From Halobacteriales archaeon QS_3_64_16 (GTDB lineage Archaea; Halobacteriota; Halobacteria; Halobacteriales; Halococcaceae), in contig PXRJ01000054.1 of NCBI GenBank assembly GCA_003021705.1, forward strand, positions 1 to 64,000: a stretch of 64,000 nucleotides of DNA. The letters run 5' to 3'. The notes under the pieces were generated by a model. That model did no database searches, was not told where the DNA came from, and worked only from the letters and a program-made list of their open reading frames with translations. A program made the position numbers and the translations under genes. Positions 1-9,428 of the stretch are shown here, in pieces (the first letter of the stretch is position 1; each line of letters starts with the position of its first letter).

Positions 1-1
1 G

Positions 2-1899
2 TACCTGCAGGAGGAACACGACGACGGACGGCTGTTCAAGATGTTCGAGGATACCGTCCTGGCACTGGTCGTCAAGAACTACATGAACTACGACTACGTG
101 GTCGGGAACCCGCCGTACGTCCGCATCCAGGACCTCCCCGACAGCCAGAAGGCGATGCTCGACGAGCTCTACGACGCGACGACCGGCAACTACGACATCT
201 ACTGTCCGTTCTACGAACGCGGCCTCGACTGGCTCGCCGAGGACAGCGCTTCGCTGAGATTCATCACACCCAATCAGTTCATGGTTACCGACTACGGCGA
301 GGGGTTGCGGGAGGTCTTGCTCGAAGAGACCCGTGTCGAGGAGGTGTACGACTTCCGGGATTCGGGGGTGTTCGAGGACGCGACCAATTACCCGGCGATC
401 GTGATCCTCGAGGACGAACCCGACGAGGCGGCCAGAGCCGACAACGAGATCCGGTGTGTGCGGGTGAAAGCCGAGTCGAACGGTGAGGATGACCAGGAAC
501 TCGACGCGACCATCATCGAATCGGTGCGCGAGCATCGCGGCGACCCGGGCTACAGCGACGAATTCATCGACGTGTTCGACTACCCCCAGGAAAAGCTCGC
601 CAGCGAAGAGTACTGGGCGATGATGGCCCCCCGAGGAGCTGCAGGTCTTCGAGAAACTGGAAGAGCAGGGTGACGAAGTTATTGGGGACGTGACCGATGC
701 AGTCTTCCAGGGCATCCGCACCAGTGCGAACAAAATCTACGTCGTAGAAGTGCTAGACGCCGATCGAGTGGAATCGGATGACACTGGAGGCAGTGTGATC
801 GTGGTTCCTACTGGGAGCTCACAGGAGTACGAAATCGAGACAGATCTGCTTCGACCGTTTCTTGCAGGAGACGAGATCAAGCGGTGGCGCGGGGACTGGG
901 GTGGATTACACGTCATTCATCCATACTATGCTGAAGAAACTGAAGAGGGGGAGCTGGAGGCCGGCCTCTATTCACAGAACTACTTGGACGAAAATCTCTC
1001 AAAGACGTGGAACTTCTTCCTTGCACACAAGGAGGCTCTTGAAGCGCGAGAAAGTGGCCGAAAAGAAGGAGAAGATGATTGGTATGGCTATATCTACCCG
1101 AAGAATCTTGGAAAATTCGAGGCGCCCAAAATCATCCAGGGGCACATCACTACGGATGCAACTTTCATGGTTGATGAATCAGGTACATGGTACTTCACTA
1201 CCGCTTATGGCGTTCTACTGAGTCCCGACTACCGCGACCTCACTGAGGAGATGGCCTGCCAACTCAACTCGAAGGCAGTCGACTTCTACTTCAAGCACAT
1301 CACGACGGTCAAGATGGGCGGCTACTACGAATACCGCTCCCAGTACGTCGAACGACTGCCCTGCATCACCGAGGACCGCGCGGATCGCTTCGCCGAGATG
1401 CGCGAGAACGCCGAGACCATCGTCGATATTATCGATCTCGACAGCAAGACCGGCCGTTTCCCCGAAGCGTATCTCGGTAAGTTCGACGGCGAGCTGGAGT
1501 ACGTCGACTACGAGTGGCAGACCCGCCGCTACCCGGTCGACGCCACGATAGCGGAGCAGGAGAACGGAGAGTTCGCGGTGGAGGCCGGGCGCTCCGATAG
1601 CATCACCGACGCCGCGATGTACGCCGACGATCTGGGCAACCGGAAGCGCCGCGCCGAGTACGTCCACAGCGCGGTGGATGGGCGCAATGTCAAACAGGGA
1701 GAAGCGACGACGATCCCGATACCGCGCCGCGAAGAAGGCGTCGAAAAGCTCCTCTCACAGCTCGAAACCGACCAAAAAAAGGGCAAAGGAGATAGATATC
1801 GAGACTCTCGAAAAGGAGATCGACTCAGCAGTATATGATCTGTTTGACCTCACCGAAGACGAGCAGCGGATCGTCGAGGACTACTTAGAAGTGTTTTAG
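2..1899 (+). pseudogene. Eco57I/PglX-like N6-adenine DNA methylase (restriction-modification), 5'-truncated by the window and frameshifted twice
   Basis: The reading frame is already open at position 2, so the N-terminus lies outside the window. The adenine-methylase motif IV NPPY is followed by VRIQDLP, which is typical of Eco57I/PglX-type type IIG or BREX-like methylases. The frame breaks in the C6 run at 627-632: with one C fewer, MMAP continues as EELQVFEKLEEQGD into the frame that begins near 690. It breaks again in the A7 run at 1774-1780: with one A fewer, DQK continues as RAKEIDIE and ends in LTEDEQRIVEDYLEVF, the usual end of this family. Residues after about 690 look like a TaqI-type target-recognition domain (IKRWRGDW, KIIQGHI). 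As written no complete protein is made. This is either decay, phase variation or a consensus error. Confidence 0.85.
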
Positions 1900-1953
1900 C
1901 GGCTTCCGGATCGAGAAGCTATTCGGAAACGTTTGCCCGCTGTGTCAGAGTAA

Positions 1954-2580
1954 TCACTCGCTCTTCTTCCGGGTCCGCCCGAAGTTCAAGAAGTTAGAGA
2001 GCCAGGCGGGACCCTTGCGGAGGCGCTGGCCGGTTTCAGAGCCGGGTTCTCGCTCCGAGGAGTCGTCTGCCATACTCGTCTCTATGATTCCGAGGGCGAG
2101 GAGTACGCGCTGTACCAGTAACACATCTCCGCTTCGGGCGATCTCCGCCTCGTTGTCGCTGATCCAGCTCCCTGCTTCGCTCAGTAAGTGCGTCTCCCAG
2201 GACGTCTCGGGGAAATCGTTCGCGACGAGCCGGCTGAGGTATTGTGGATTCAGGCCTGCGATCGGATCCGACGCGCTGTAATTGATGACGCCGACGATGA
2301 GCGAGACTATCAGAACACCTACGGCGATCGTAGCTGCAGGCGGATCGAAATCCATAGCCTCGAGTTGGGCGGCCGACAGGACGAGCCCGACGATGACCGC
2401 CGTGAGACGCACGGTTCGCGTAGTCTTTTGATCGATATCCGCAGCGGTCGCCTGTTGGGCTTCGAGAACGGCGCGTGCTTCCTGGTACGCGATCTCGAGG
2501 CGCTTGCTCGACCGCGTCGGTCCTTCGGCTGCACCAGCAGTGGAGGCGGCTTCTCGATCCTCACTCGGTTCCCCGGTCAT
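1954..2580 (-). CDS. Two-transmembrane-segment protein of unknown function next to the methylase
   Basis: 208 aa. An acidic N-terminal region carries a helix (about residues 27-50, possible coiled coil). Two closely spaced membrane segments follow (about residues 56-73 and 83-103). A soluble C-terminal half of about 100 residues ends in a basic tail. The layout (helix, TM hairpin, cytosolic tail) resembles SLATT-type effectors, but I see no diagnostic motif, so this is only a structural analogy. The gene is convergent with the broken methylase and 55 nt from it. Its ATG overlaps the stop of the upstream 44-codon gene by 4 nt (ATGA), which supports this start and implies coupled translation. 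Confidence 0.7.
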   Translation of the reverse strand: MTGEPSEDREAASTAGAAEGPTRSSKRLEIAYQEARAVLEAQQATAADIDQKTTRTVRLTAVIVGLVLSAAQLEAMDFDPPAATIAVGVLIVSLIVGVINYSASDPIAGLNPQYLSRLVANDFPETSWETHLLSEAGSWISDNEAEIARSGDVLLVQRVLLALGIIETSMADDSSEREPGSETGQRLRKGPAWLSNFLNFGRTRKKSE

Positions 2581-2711
2581 ACTGGACTACTGATCGCTTT
2601 CTCGATCCTGGCTGTCACCGAAATCCACCACTTCGCGTGACGCCACACAGGCGCGTTCTGCCGGTCACGCTGCTCGCTGACGAGACTGCGCTGCTCCTCG
2701 ACGAAGCGCAT
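2577..2711 (-). CDS. Small 44-aa protein translationally coupled to the two-TM protein
   Basis: A 45-codon frame opens at ATG 2711 with an in-frame stop four codons upstream and ends in a TGA that overlaps the next ATG (ATGA). The product begins MRFVEEQRSLVSEQRD, a charged helix, and has a central WRHAKWWISV stretch that could lie at a membrane surface. No family is recognised. The overlap with the downstream start is the main reason to call it real; it could also be a short leader needed only for coupling. Confidence 0.5.
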   Translation of the reverse strand: MRFVEEQRSLVSEQRDRQNAPVWRHAKWWISVTARIEKAISSPV

Positions 2712-2791
2712 GAGTCCCTGGTTCTCCTCGCACTATACAAGTAGCTGACGACGTTCGCGATCCAGGTCGATCGGTTCAATTCGGGAGGAGG

Positions 2792-3139
2792 TCAGACAAC
2801 GAGTAGGGGAAGTGTCAACAGTCCTAGTAGGGCGGCGAGGACGAGCGCGGCGTAGACGATCGCGCGCAGTCGGCGCTCGGCGGGCACCTCCCCGCGCAGT
2901 TCGGGACGGGTGTCCCAGACGAGGCGATAGTACGCGAGCGCACTGAGGGAGAGGAACACGCCGGTCGAGACGGCGAGTGCCGCCGGCAGCGGGAGACCGA
3001 GTTCCATGAGATAGATCGGTCCATACGAGAAGCTCACGAGAAAGGCGAGCGTCGCGACCACTAAGAACGGAACCGGATCGACCGGCTGTCCCCGGGCGTT
3101 CGTGAGTTCCACGGTCGGTCCATTGCCTGTTGGGACCAT
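2792..3139 (-). CDS. Small multi-pass membrane protein, unknown function
   Basis: 115 aa from the ATG at 3139; a longer frame to 3181 exists, but its extra N-terminal residues do not look like this family of proteins. Three hydrophobic stretches (near residues 22-42, 48-68 and the last 20 residues) predict an integral membrane protein. No domain is recognised. It is divergent from the 59-aa membrane protein at 3219, about 80 nt away, so the two may share a promoter region. Confidence 0.6.
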   Translation of the reverse strand: MVPTGNGPTVELTNARGQPVDPVPFLVVATLAFLVSFSYGPIYLMELGLPLPAALAVSTGVFLSLSALAYYRLVWDTRPELRGEVPAERRLRAIVYAALVLAALLGLLTLPLLVV

Positions 3140-3218
3140 AGCTGCTCGCGTTCTCAAGAACCTCGAACAGTCACCGCACATCGGGAGGATCTAAGAGCCC
3201 GCCTCGCTCAGAACGGGT

Positions 3219-3398
3219 ATGGCCACCGACGGCGACCCCCGCGTGTTACTCCTCATGAACGTCGTCCTCTCGGTCGCGCTCGCCGCGCTGGTCGTCTGGG
3301 GACTCGACCTCATCGACGTGCTCACGTTCTCCTGGGAGACGGTCGCGCTCGGCGCGGGGACGCTCGCAGCACTTACCTATATCGTCGTACTGCGGTGA
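3219..3398 (+). CDS. Small 59-aa two-TM membrane protein
   Basis: The frame opens at ATG 3219 and closes at TGA 3396-3398, giving 59 residues that start MATDGDPRVLLL and end AALTYIVVLR. Two hydrophobic segments (about residues 9-28 and 40-58) are separated by a short loop with FSWETV. The acidic N-terminus, the third-position GC bias and the tight hydrophobic pattern argue for a real gene. Small membrane proteins of this shape are common in haloarchaea, but I cannot name a family. Confidence 0.65.
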   Translation: MATDGDPRVLLLMNVVLSVALAALVVWGLDLIDVLTFSWETVALGAGTLAALTYIVVLR

Positions 3399-3505
3399 CC
3401 GACACGACAATCGAGAGGGTCTGCGCCTCGGGTTCGGTCGGCCAGCACGGTGTCCGGGGGCCGAGAAGCGAGTGATACGCGACCAGTGAGTGAGTCCCGG
3501 GATCG

Positions 3506-3742
3506 CTATTCGGGGCTCCAATCCATCTTGATCGTCACGGTCTCGCGATCGCCCCGAAGCAACGAAGAGGTCTCCCGGACACCGATCTCCATCGCGATCG
3601 TTGATGGCGGCGAGAGATGCACCGTCCTGTTTTCGACGTCGATGTCGAAGTCGTCCTCGTCGCGGAGTTCGGCGGCGAGTGCTTCGAGTCGGTCGGCGGC
3701 TTGGTCAAGGGTGACTTCGTTTTCGGCTAGATCTTTTGCCAT
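3506..3742 (-). CDS. Amphi-Trp domain-like small protein
   Basis: 78 aa from ATG 3742 (MAKDLAENEVTL); the frame extends upstream to 3796, but those residues are not typical. The pattern fits the amphi-Trp domain: an N-terminal helix with AADRLEALAAEL, a beta region with VHLSPPSTIAMEI, and a final strand ending TIKMDW with the near-terminal tryptophan after which the family is named. The function of the family is unknown. It is convergent with the 59-aa membrane gene and divergent from upp. Confidence 0.65.
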   Translation of the reverse strand: MAKDLAENEVTLDQAADRLEALAAELRDEDDFDIDVENRTVHLSPPSTIAMEIGVRETSSLLRGDRETVTIKMDWSPE

Positions 3743-3903
3743 GCACTTGGCGTCCAGAACGTCGACCGACATAAACATCCCCCAGACAGCAAGCACCTCG
3801 GCTCGCGGCCCGGTATGACTCGGGCACGGAGGTTCGAGACTCCCGCTAATCGATACAAAGGTCCCGGATCGAGGGCACTACCAACGGGCCCGTTGCCCGG
3901 TGA

Positions 3904-3909
3904 TTTATA
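3904..3909 (+). promoter_or_regulatory. Putative TATA box of upp
   Basis: TTTATA lies 27 nt upstream of the ATG at 3936, the spacing expected for a leaderless archaeal transcript. It also argues for the start at 3936 rather than the in-frame ATG at 3900, which lies upstream of the box. Confidence 0.5.
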
Positions 3910-3935
3910 CAGTGGGCAACTGCGCTCCTCTAGTA

Positions 3936-4610
3936 ATGACGATCGAAGACCGCGAGAACGCCGCCCTCATCACCCACGCGCTGGCCGGAGAGACGCTTTC
4001 GGAACTCCGTGACGTCCGTACCGAGCAGGTCGCCTTCCGCAAGGGCCTCGTGAAACTCGGGCGGATCTGTGGCTACGAGATCATCGACGGCGCGATGGAC
4101 ACCGAGTACGTCGCGATCGAGACGCCACTCGCCGAGACGACCGGTGAGCGCGTCAAGGGCCTCGATAAGGTCGTGATCGTGAACGTCCTTCGGGCGGCGA
4201 CGCCCTTCGTCGAGGGGTTGCTCAAGGCTTTCCCGCGTGCGAAACAGGGCGTCATCTCCGCCGGGCGCAACGAGGACGCCGGCATGACGGAGGGAGAGTT
4301 CCCGATCGACATCGATTACGTCAAACTCCCCGAGATCACCTCGGAGGACACCGTCATCGTCGCCGATCCGATGCTCGCGACCGGCAGTACGATGTGTGCG
4401 GTTCTCGAACGGGTTCTAGAGGAGGAAGCGAACCCCGAGAACCTCTTCGTGCTCTCTGCGGTGAGCGCACCGGCCGGCCTGCTAAAGGTCGCCGGGGCCG
4501 TCCCCCGAGCGGAGTTACTCACCGTCTCGATCGACGATCACCTCGACGAGGACGGATTCATCGTTCCCGGATTGGGCGACGCCGGCGACCGGGCGTTCCG
4601 AACGGCTTGA
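3936..4610 (+). CDS. upp: Uracil phosphoribosyltransferase
   Basis: 224 aa, normal length. The enzyme makes UMP from uracil and PRPP in pyrimidine salvage. Seen in the sequence: the family N-terminal region, [12 protein letters not shown] near residues 82-93, the PRPP-binding loop [13 protein letters not shown], and the uracil-binding C-terminal [11 protein letters not shown]. The ATG at 3936 ([11 protein letters not shown]) was chosen over 3900 because the family starts there and a TATA-like box sits 27 nt upstream. It stands alone, convergent with the beta-helix lipoprotein gene. The salvage nucleoside phosphorylase at 57.0 kb would feed the same pathway. Confidence 0.95.
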   Translation: MTIEDRENAALITHALAGETLSELRDVRTEQVAFRKGLVKLGRICGYEIIDGAMDTEYVAIETPLAETTGERVKGLDKVVIVNVLRAATPFVEGLLKAFPRAKQGVISAGRNEDAGMTEGEFPIDIDYVKLPEITSEDTVIVADPMLATGSTMCAVLERVLEEEANPENLFVLSAVSAPAGLLKVAGAVPRAELLTVSIDDHLDEDGFIVPGLGDAGDRAFRTA

Positions 4611-4673
4611 GGGCCTGAAAGTTCTCTTTGGCCCTGCCCCATCCCAGCCTACCCCGTTTCGCCCCGACTCGAT

Positions 4674-5720
4674 TCAGTTCTCGACGACGCCGGTGTGGCG
4701 CTCCCCGCTCCGATCGACGAAACACGCTCCACGCTCCGCACGGGCGTAGCCCTTCCGGCCGGCCAGGTCGTTTCGCCCGATCTCGATCGCCGTTGCCCCC
4801 TGGTCGACATCGAAGGCGTACTCACTTACGGTGCCCCGACAGTCGTCTACCATCACCGTGCCGCCGAGTGCGACCTCCGCCGCGAAGTCGTAGGTCTCGG
4901 CGAACGTGCAGTTCTGCACGCGGGTCACCGACGCGTCGTGGGTCTTCATCGCCGCCCCGCCGAGCACCCGCTCGCCGGTCCCCGTAAAGCGGATATTGGC
5001 GATCTGGAAGTGCGAATCGAAGTTCTGCATCGAGCCGGTGATCGTCACATCGGCGAGAACCGGATTATCCATCTCGTTCGAACGCACCGAGAAGCCGGGC
5101 GTGCCGTCGATCACCACCCTGGAGGGATCGTCGGAGTTGCCCTGGATTCGCATCGGGTGAGGGTTGTGTGGGTAGGACCCAACGAAATGCCCCGCTGCGC
5201 TTTTCGGGCTCTCCTCGTAGGTGCCATCGGCGAGATAGACGTGATGACGGTGCTGGACGACGATCGGAACGCGATCGAGTGCCTCCTGGATCGTCTTTAG
5301 GGGACGGCTCTCGGTGCCGGGATTGCCGTCGTCGCCGAAGGTCGGATCGACGTAGGTATCCCGGGGTTCGGTCGAGAGCAGCGGTCGGCTCGCGGAGGCC
5401 TGGACGTTCTCGGTGTCCCGCGCTCGGTGCAGTAACTGCTCGGCGACGATGGTCGAGCCGCCCTCGGCCGGACCGGAGTGATCGTGCTCGGGGATCGTCC
5501 GCTCGGCGTCCTCCTCGCTCTCGGTTTCGGTTTCCGTGTCGGTTTCCTCGGTGGTCTCGGTGTCGGTCGGCGTGGCCTGCTGGGCCGCGGTCGGCGTGAG
5601 CGAGTCGGTGGGCCGGTCGTTCGCTTCCCGGGGCTCGTCCTCGGCACAGCCCGCCAGCCCGACCAGTCCTGCGAGGGCGCTCCCGAGGAACGTGCGGCGT
5701 CGGAACGGTTCCTTGCTCAT
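4674..5720 (-). CDS. Tat-exported lipoprotein with a right-handed beta-helix (pectate-lyase-like) domain
   Basis: 348 aa. The N-terminus has a twin-arginine motif (RRRTFLG) and a lipobox LAGC with the lipidated Cys at residue 25. A Thr/Glu-rich spacer (about residues 35-75) follows, typical of surface lipoproteins. The start of a DUF1565-like beta-helix is visible as DPTFGDDGNPGTESRPLKTI, followed by repeated short strands (VVIDG, VRVQNC-like) to the C-terminus. Such domains bind or cleave polysaccharides, but no catalytic residue can be assigned, so the substrate is unknown. It is anchored outside the cell membrane. The gene is convergent with upp and its promoter was not identified. Confidence 0.8.
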   Translation of the reverse strand: MSKEPFRRRTFLGSALAGLVGLAGCAEDEPREANDRPTDSLTPTAAQQATPTDTETTEETDTETETESEEDAERTIPEHDHSGPAEGGSTIVAEQLLHRARDTENVQASASRPLLSTEPRDTYVDPTFGDDGNPGTESRPLKTIQEALDRVPIVVQHRHHVYLADGTYEESPKSAAGHFVGSYPHNPHPMRIQGNSDDPSRVVIDGTPGFSVRSNEMDNPVLADVTITGSMQNFDSHFQIANIRFTGTGERVLGGAAMKTHDASVTRVQNCTFAETYDFAAEVALGGTVMVDDCRGTVSEYAFDVDQGATAIEIGRNDLAGRKGYARAERGACFVDRSGERHTGVVEN

Positions 5721-6180
5721 CCTGGTAATGGCTTGTTTAGTACGCCAGTAAGTATGTCTCCGATAATCGCTCGATTACCACCAGCAGCGATCGGCTACCG
5801 ATTCGAAGCCGAGGGCTACCACCGGCGGGACGCCACCGGCACGGCCACGAGAGGCCTCGAAGGAACGCCTCGATCGCGGGAATTCCGTATCCTCATCGAA
5901 CGGGAGTCCTACTCGTGAGGCCGGCGGGTAGGGAGAAGCAAGGTCAGCCTCGGCGTCGGTCCCCAGCAGCCCTGCCCCAATCGAAGGCTTTGGGGGCGTC
6001 GTGATGAGTCGAGTAGTCGCAGGGATGTTGTAGGTGGCGGTGACAGTAGTCGGACGGCAATCGATTCTTATCTGGAGGCTTGCTATCCACAGATAGAGTC
6101 GTTCGTTCGGGGCCGGACCTACGACCTTGGATTGCTTTAGTCTGAAAGTTATTTCATATCCCGACTATTAATCCGCGTCA
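5721..6180 (+). other. Gene-free stretch between the lipoprotein and the AT-rich gene
   Basis: About 460 nt without a convincing coding frame. GC content drops toward the right end, and a TATA-like TTATTTCAT near 6147-6155 probably serves the GTG start at 6181. No repeat or RNA gene was seen. Confidence 0.4.
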
Positions 6181-6921
6181 GTGCCTTCCATTCCGCCTGA
6201 TTTTCGTTCTCAAATTGAGGGGTCAATCAAGCGTGTCAGCCTATCGGCCCCTCAATCGATTGCACTGTTACAGTTGCTTGTGCCGCTTTTCGCACTTGAT
6301 CTGATTTTAAGTCATTACGATTCCACGGCCCTCCTTGGGATCATCGGCATACTAATAGAGATTGCTGGAGCAATTCTAATAGCAGTCCCCGAAATTGATT
6401 CACTTGATGACTACACACGTGCCGGAAAGCTCCGATATGCACTCAATAGCATGAGTGAGGGCTACGGATTTCCCATACGACAAAATCCAGACTCACCGGT
6501 CTTCGGTGGTATGTCCTCAGTTCAAGAAATAGGAACTCCAGAACTCATTGATCTTTTCCGTCGGTATTCAGAAGAACAACCGACAAACACCACTGAATCG
6601 GAACACCAATTTAGCGCAACACGAAATTACGAAAATGTTGGTTACATAGATATAAAAGAAAATCCGCCGCGCACAATTAAGGACCCCGAGGCAAGGAAAT
6701 CCTGGGTCAATCACGGTCCTTGGATGACTATTTTTGGGGATGAACCGGGGGAGACCGTGGCGACTATTATCTGTGACTTCGCAGAACGCGAAATTGAAGA
6801 AGAAATTAGGCACCAAGAAGGTGGCTTCGTAAGATTCGGAGCGTTCCTTTTAGTAATTGGGTTTTCACAACAGCTTATATCCTATATTCTCCTGTTCTTG
6901 GCACCTAGTGGAGCGGCATAG
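6181..6921 (+). CDS. AT-rich membrane protein of unknown function, probably horizontally acquired
   Basis: 246 aa from GTG 6181. Two hydrophobic segments near residues 22-40 and 48-67, a soluble middle of about 130 residues, and a final membrane segment near residues 218-240. No recognised domain. Base composition and codon use differ sharply from the neighbours: AT-ending codons (AAA, ATT, GAA, TTA) dominate, whereas flanking genes use GC-ending codons almost exclusively. That suggests recent transfer from a lower-GC source. The proteins on either side are ordinary haloarchaeal ones. A TATA-like sequence lies about 26-34 nt upstream of the GTG. Confidence 0.7.
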   Translation: MPSIPPDFRSQIEGSIKRVSLSAPQSIALLQLLVPLFALDLILSHYDSTALLGIIGILIEIAGAILIAVPEIDSLDDYTRAGKLRYALNSMSEGYGFPIRQNPDSPVFGGMSSVQEIGTPELIDLFRRYSEEQPTNTTESEHQFSATRNYENVGYIDIKENPPRTIKDPEARKSWVNHGPWMTIFGDEPGETVATIICDFAEREIEEEIRHQEGGFVRFGAFLLVIGFSQQLISYILLFLAPSGAA

Positions 6922-7236
6922 AGCCGCCGCTATCGGGCTTTTTAAGTTCTGTAACGTCGAAAACCCCAACCAGAAAATTCGGTCGGAGGGTTGAATACAC
7001 TCAACGAAAGCGGGCTTTGATCCAGCCCGCTAAAACGCCAGAACTGAAGCGAAATGGGGAGCGCCGGCCTGGAGTACGTCAGTGGCGGACTCTTGCCCGC
7101 TCATTGCCTCCACGCATGTGTCTCACAAAGCCGCCGCTCGATTCTTGGCGAAACCGAAGCTATCCGACCCGCCGGCAGTGGCGAATAAGCCTATTGACCC
7201 GCTATCCTGTGTCCGAACCCGATCGTCTTTGATGAT
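6922..7236 (+). other. Gene-free stretch between the AT-rich gene and the S9 peptidase
   Basis: About 315 nt. A GGGCTTTTTAAG sequence just after the AT-rich gene may act as a T-rich terminator. GCGGGCTTTGATCCAGCCCGC near 7012-7032 forms a short perfect-arm hairpin. No coding frame is convincing. Confidence 0.35.
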
Positions 7237-9366
7237 CTACCAGTCGTCCGGATCTAGTTCCTTTGGCGGCATATCGTTGTATGAACAATTTTGGGTGCAG
7301 TAGCCGTCGAACCAGCGGGCGAGGCGGGCAAGGCGATCGACGACGTGGCCCGGTTCGCCGCTGCGCGAGAGCTCGTGGCCTTCCCGGGGGTATCTGACCA
7401 GCCGGGTCTCGACGCCGTTCTCCCGGTAGAAGAGATGGAGCATCTCGGCGTTGTTCACCGGTACTCGGTAATCGCGCTCGGCGTGGATCACGAGCGTCGG
7501 GGTCGAGACCGACTCGGCGTAGGTCACCGGCGAGTGAGTCCGAAGCCCTTCGAAGTCCTCCCAGGGCGTTACCCCGAAATCCCACTCGATCAGCTTGTAC
7601 GCGTCGGTCGAACCGTAGAACGACGCCAGGTCGTAGACTCCACGCTGGGTGACTGCCCCCCGAAAACGGTCGGTATGGCCGACGAGCCACGCCGTCATGT
7701 ACCCGCCGAACGACCCTCCAGTAACGAACTGGTTCGTCTCGTCGATCTCGGCGCGCTCACAGACTCGATCGACCCCGGCGAGGACGTCACGAGCGGTCAC
7801 CGCACCCCACTCGCCCTCGATAGCGCTCTGGAAGTCCTCGCCATAGCCGACCGATCCTCGGGGATTGCACCAGAAGACCGCATAGCCCCGTGCGGCGAGA
7901 AGCTGGAATTCCTGGAACATCGACCCCGACGTGCTCCACATCGCGTGTGGTCCCCCATGGATCTCGACGACCAGTGGGTACTCCTCTCTCTCCTCTTCTT
8001 CTCGGTCGCCGTCCTCTCCACCGCTGGAAGCGTCGGGTGGGTAGAGCACCCAGCCCTGGATCTCGGTGCCCTCGCTCTCGAAGCGCACCTCTTCGGGTTC
8101 GGCGAGCGTCCGTCCGCCGAGCAATTCGGCGTTCACCTCGGTGAGTCGCCGCGAACTCCGGCCCCGGCTTTCACCTTCGTCGTCGGTCCCACTGCCGGTC
8201 ACGAACACCTCGCCCGGGTGATCCCACTCGCTTCGCACGAAAGCGACCTCGCTACCGACGTCGAAACCGGTCGTCTCACCCCCTCGGACGACCGTTCGGA
8301 CCGATTTCTCTCCTTCGCCATCCTCTCTTCCGGCCTTGGCCGCGGCGGCCCGGATTGCGACCTGGCCCTCGTCGGGTGTGAGGAAATACACCTCTTCTTC
8401 GTCGGGGCCCCACCGAAGCGGTCCCGCCGCCGTGCGATCGAGGCCTTCGGTGAGGGTGTGGGTCACCTCCTCGCCGCGATCATAGACCTGCACGTCGGTT
8501 CCGCGCAGCGTCGCCCGTTCTTCCGGCGTGTAGGGAAAGGCGACTTCTCCAGTACTAGTCGCGGCGAGGGTCACCTCCCAGCCACTGGTTCGAGTGATCG
8601 TCTCGCTTTCGTCGCTCACACAGTCGTGAGCGATGACGTCGAAGACCGTCGAGTCGTCGGGGTCTTCGCCGCGTTTCGCCGCGTAGTAGAGCGTCTCGCT
8701 ATCGCCCCAGGCCGGGGAGACGTAGTCGTACTCCCGCTCGCTGCCGGCCGGTCGGTCGCTGTCGCTCTCGCCGTTGCCCTCCCCGTCTCCGCCGCCACCG
8801 TCGCCGGAAACCCGCTCGACGCTGTCGGTCTCGGGATCGACGGTGTAGACGCCGCTGTGGCGACCGTCGAAGTACTGTGTGCCGGCCCGGTAGATCGAGC
8901 GATCGATCACGCGGGGATCGGGCGGTTCGCGTTCGTATTCGGAGTCGCCGACCGCGAGATCGAGGTCCTCGCGGCGTTCGGCGGGCGAACGCGACTGGAC
9001 GAACGCGATTTCCCCATTGTCGGGCCGCCAGGAAATCGCCGAGACGCCACCGACGACATCCGTAATTTGGCGGGCCTCGCCGCCACCGGTGGCCATCACG
9101 TACAGTTGGGGTTCCTCGCGATCCCCGCGCGTGCTGGTAAACGCGAGGTACTCGCCGTCGGGACTCCAACGGGGCTCGGCGTCGACGCCCTCGCTGCTCG
9201 TGTATCGTCGTGGACTACCCTCGCCGTCGCTGGAAGCGAGGTAGACCGTCGCCTCGTACTCGGTGCCGGATTCCGGTACCGTCCGCACGAACGCGACCTG
9301 CTCGCCGTCGGGCGAGAGCTGCGGGTCGCTCACTCCCACGAAGTCGTGGTAGTCGCTCGCGCGCAT
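7237..9366 (-). CDS. S9 family prolyl oligopeptidase / acylaminoacyl-peptidase-like
   Basis: About 709 aa from the ATG at 9366 (MRASDYHDF); an ATG three codons upstream is possible. Residues 1 to about 400 form a beta-propeller with PD40-type repeats (LSPDGEQVAFV, WSPDGEYLAF). The C-terminal alpha/beta hydrolase has the nucleophile motif GGSFGGYM, an Asp in HAERDYRVP and the His in REGHELSRSG. It should hydrolyse short peptides in the cytoplasm. The last 20 residues after RWFDGY (CTQNCSYNDMPPKELDPDDW) do not look like the family, which usually ends near this Trp-Phe-Asp. The tail abuts the AT-rich region, as if the original stop was lost at a recombination junction. Confidence 0.9.
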   Translation of the reverse strand: MRASDYHDFVGVSDPQLSPDGEQVAFVRTVPESGTEYEATVYLASSDGEGSPRRYTSSEGVDAEPRWSPDGEYLAFTSTRGDREEPQLYVMATGGGEARQITDVVGGVSAISWRPDNGEIAFVQSRSPAERREDLDLAVGDSEYEREPPDPRVIDRSIYRAGTQYFDGRHSGVYTVDPETDSVERVSGDGGGGDGEGNGESDSDRPAGSEREYDYVSPAWGDSETLYYAAKRGEDPDDSTVFDVIAHDCVSDESETITRTSGWEVTLAATSTGEVAFPYTPEERATLRGTDVQVYDRGEEVTHTLTEGLDRTAAGPLRWGPDEEEVYFLTPDEGQVAIRAAAAKAGREDGEGEKSVRTVVRGGETTGFDVGSEVAFVRSEWDHPGEVFVTGSGTDDEGESRGRSSRRLTEVNAELLGGRTLAEPEEVRFESEGTEIQGWVLYPPDASSGGEDGDREEEEREEYPLVVEIHGGPHAMWSTSGSMFQEFQLLAARGYAVFWCNPRGSVGYGEDFQSAIEGEWGAVTARDVLAGVDRVCERAEIDETNQFVTGGSFGGYMTAWLVGHTDRFRGAVTQRGVYDLASFYGSTDAYKLIEWDFGVTPWEDFEGLRTHSPVTYAESVSTPTLVIHAERDYRVPVNNAEMLHLFYRENGVETRLVRYPREGHELSRSGEPGHVVDRLARLARWFDGYCTQNCSYNDMPPKELDPDDW

Positions 9367-9428
9367 CGATCGCATACCGCAGAGGACTCCGGTACTCGAA
9401 AGAAGCTTTCTATTCCTCTCGACATCCC

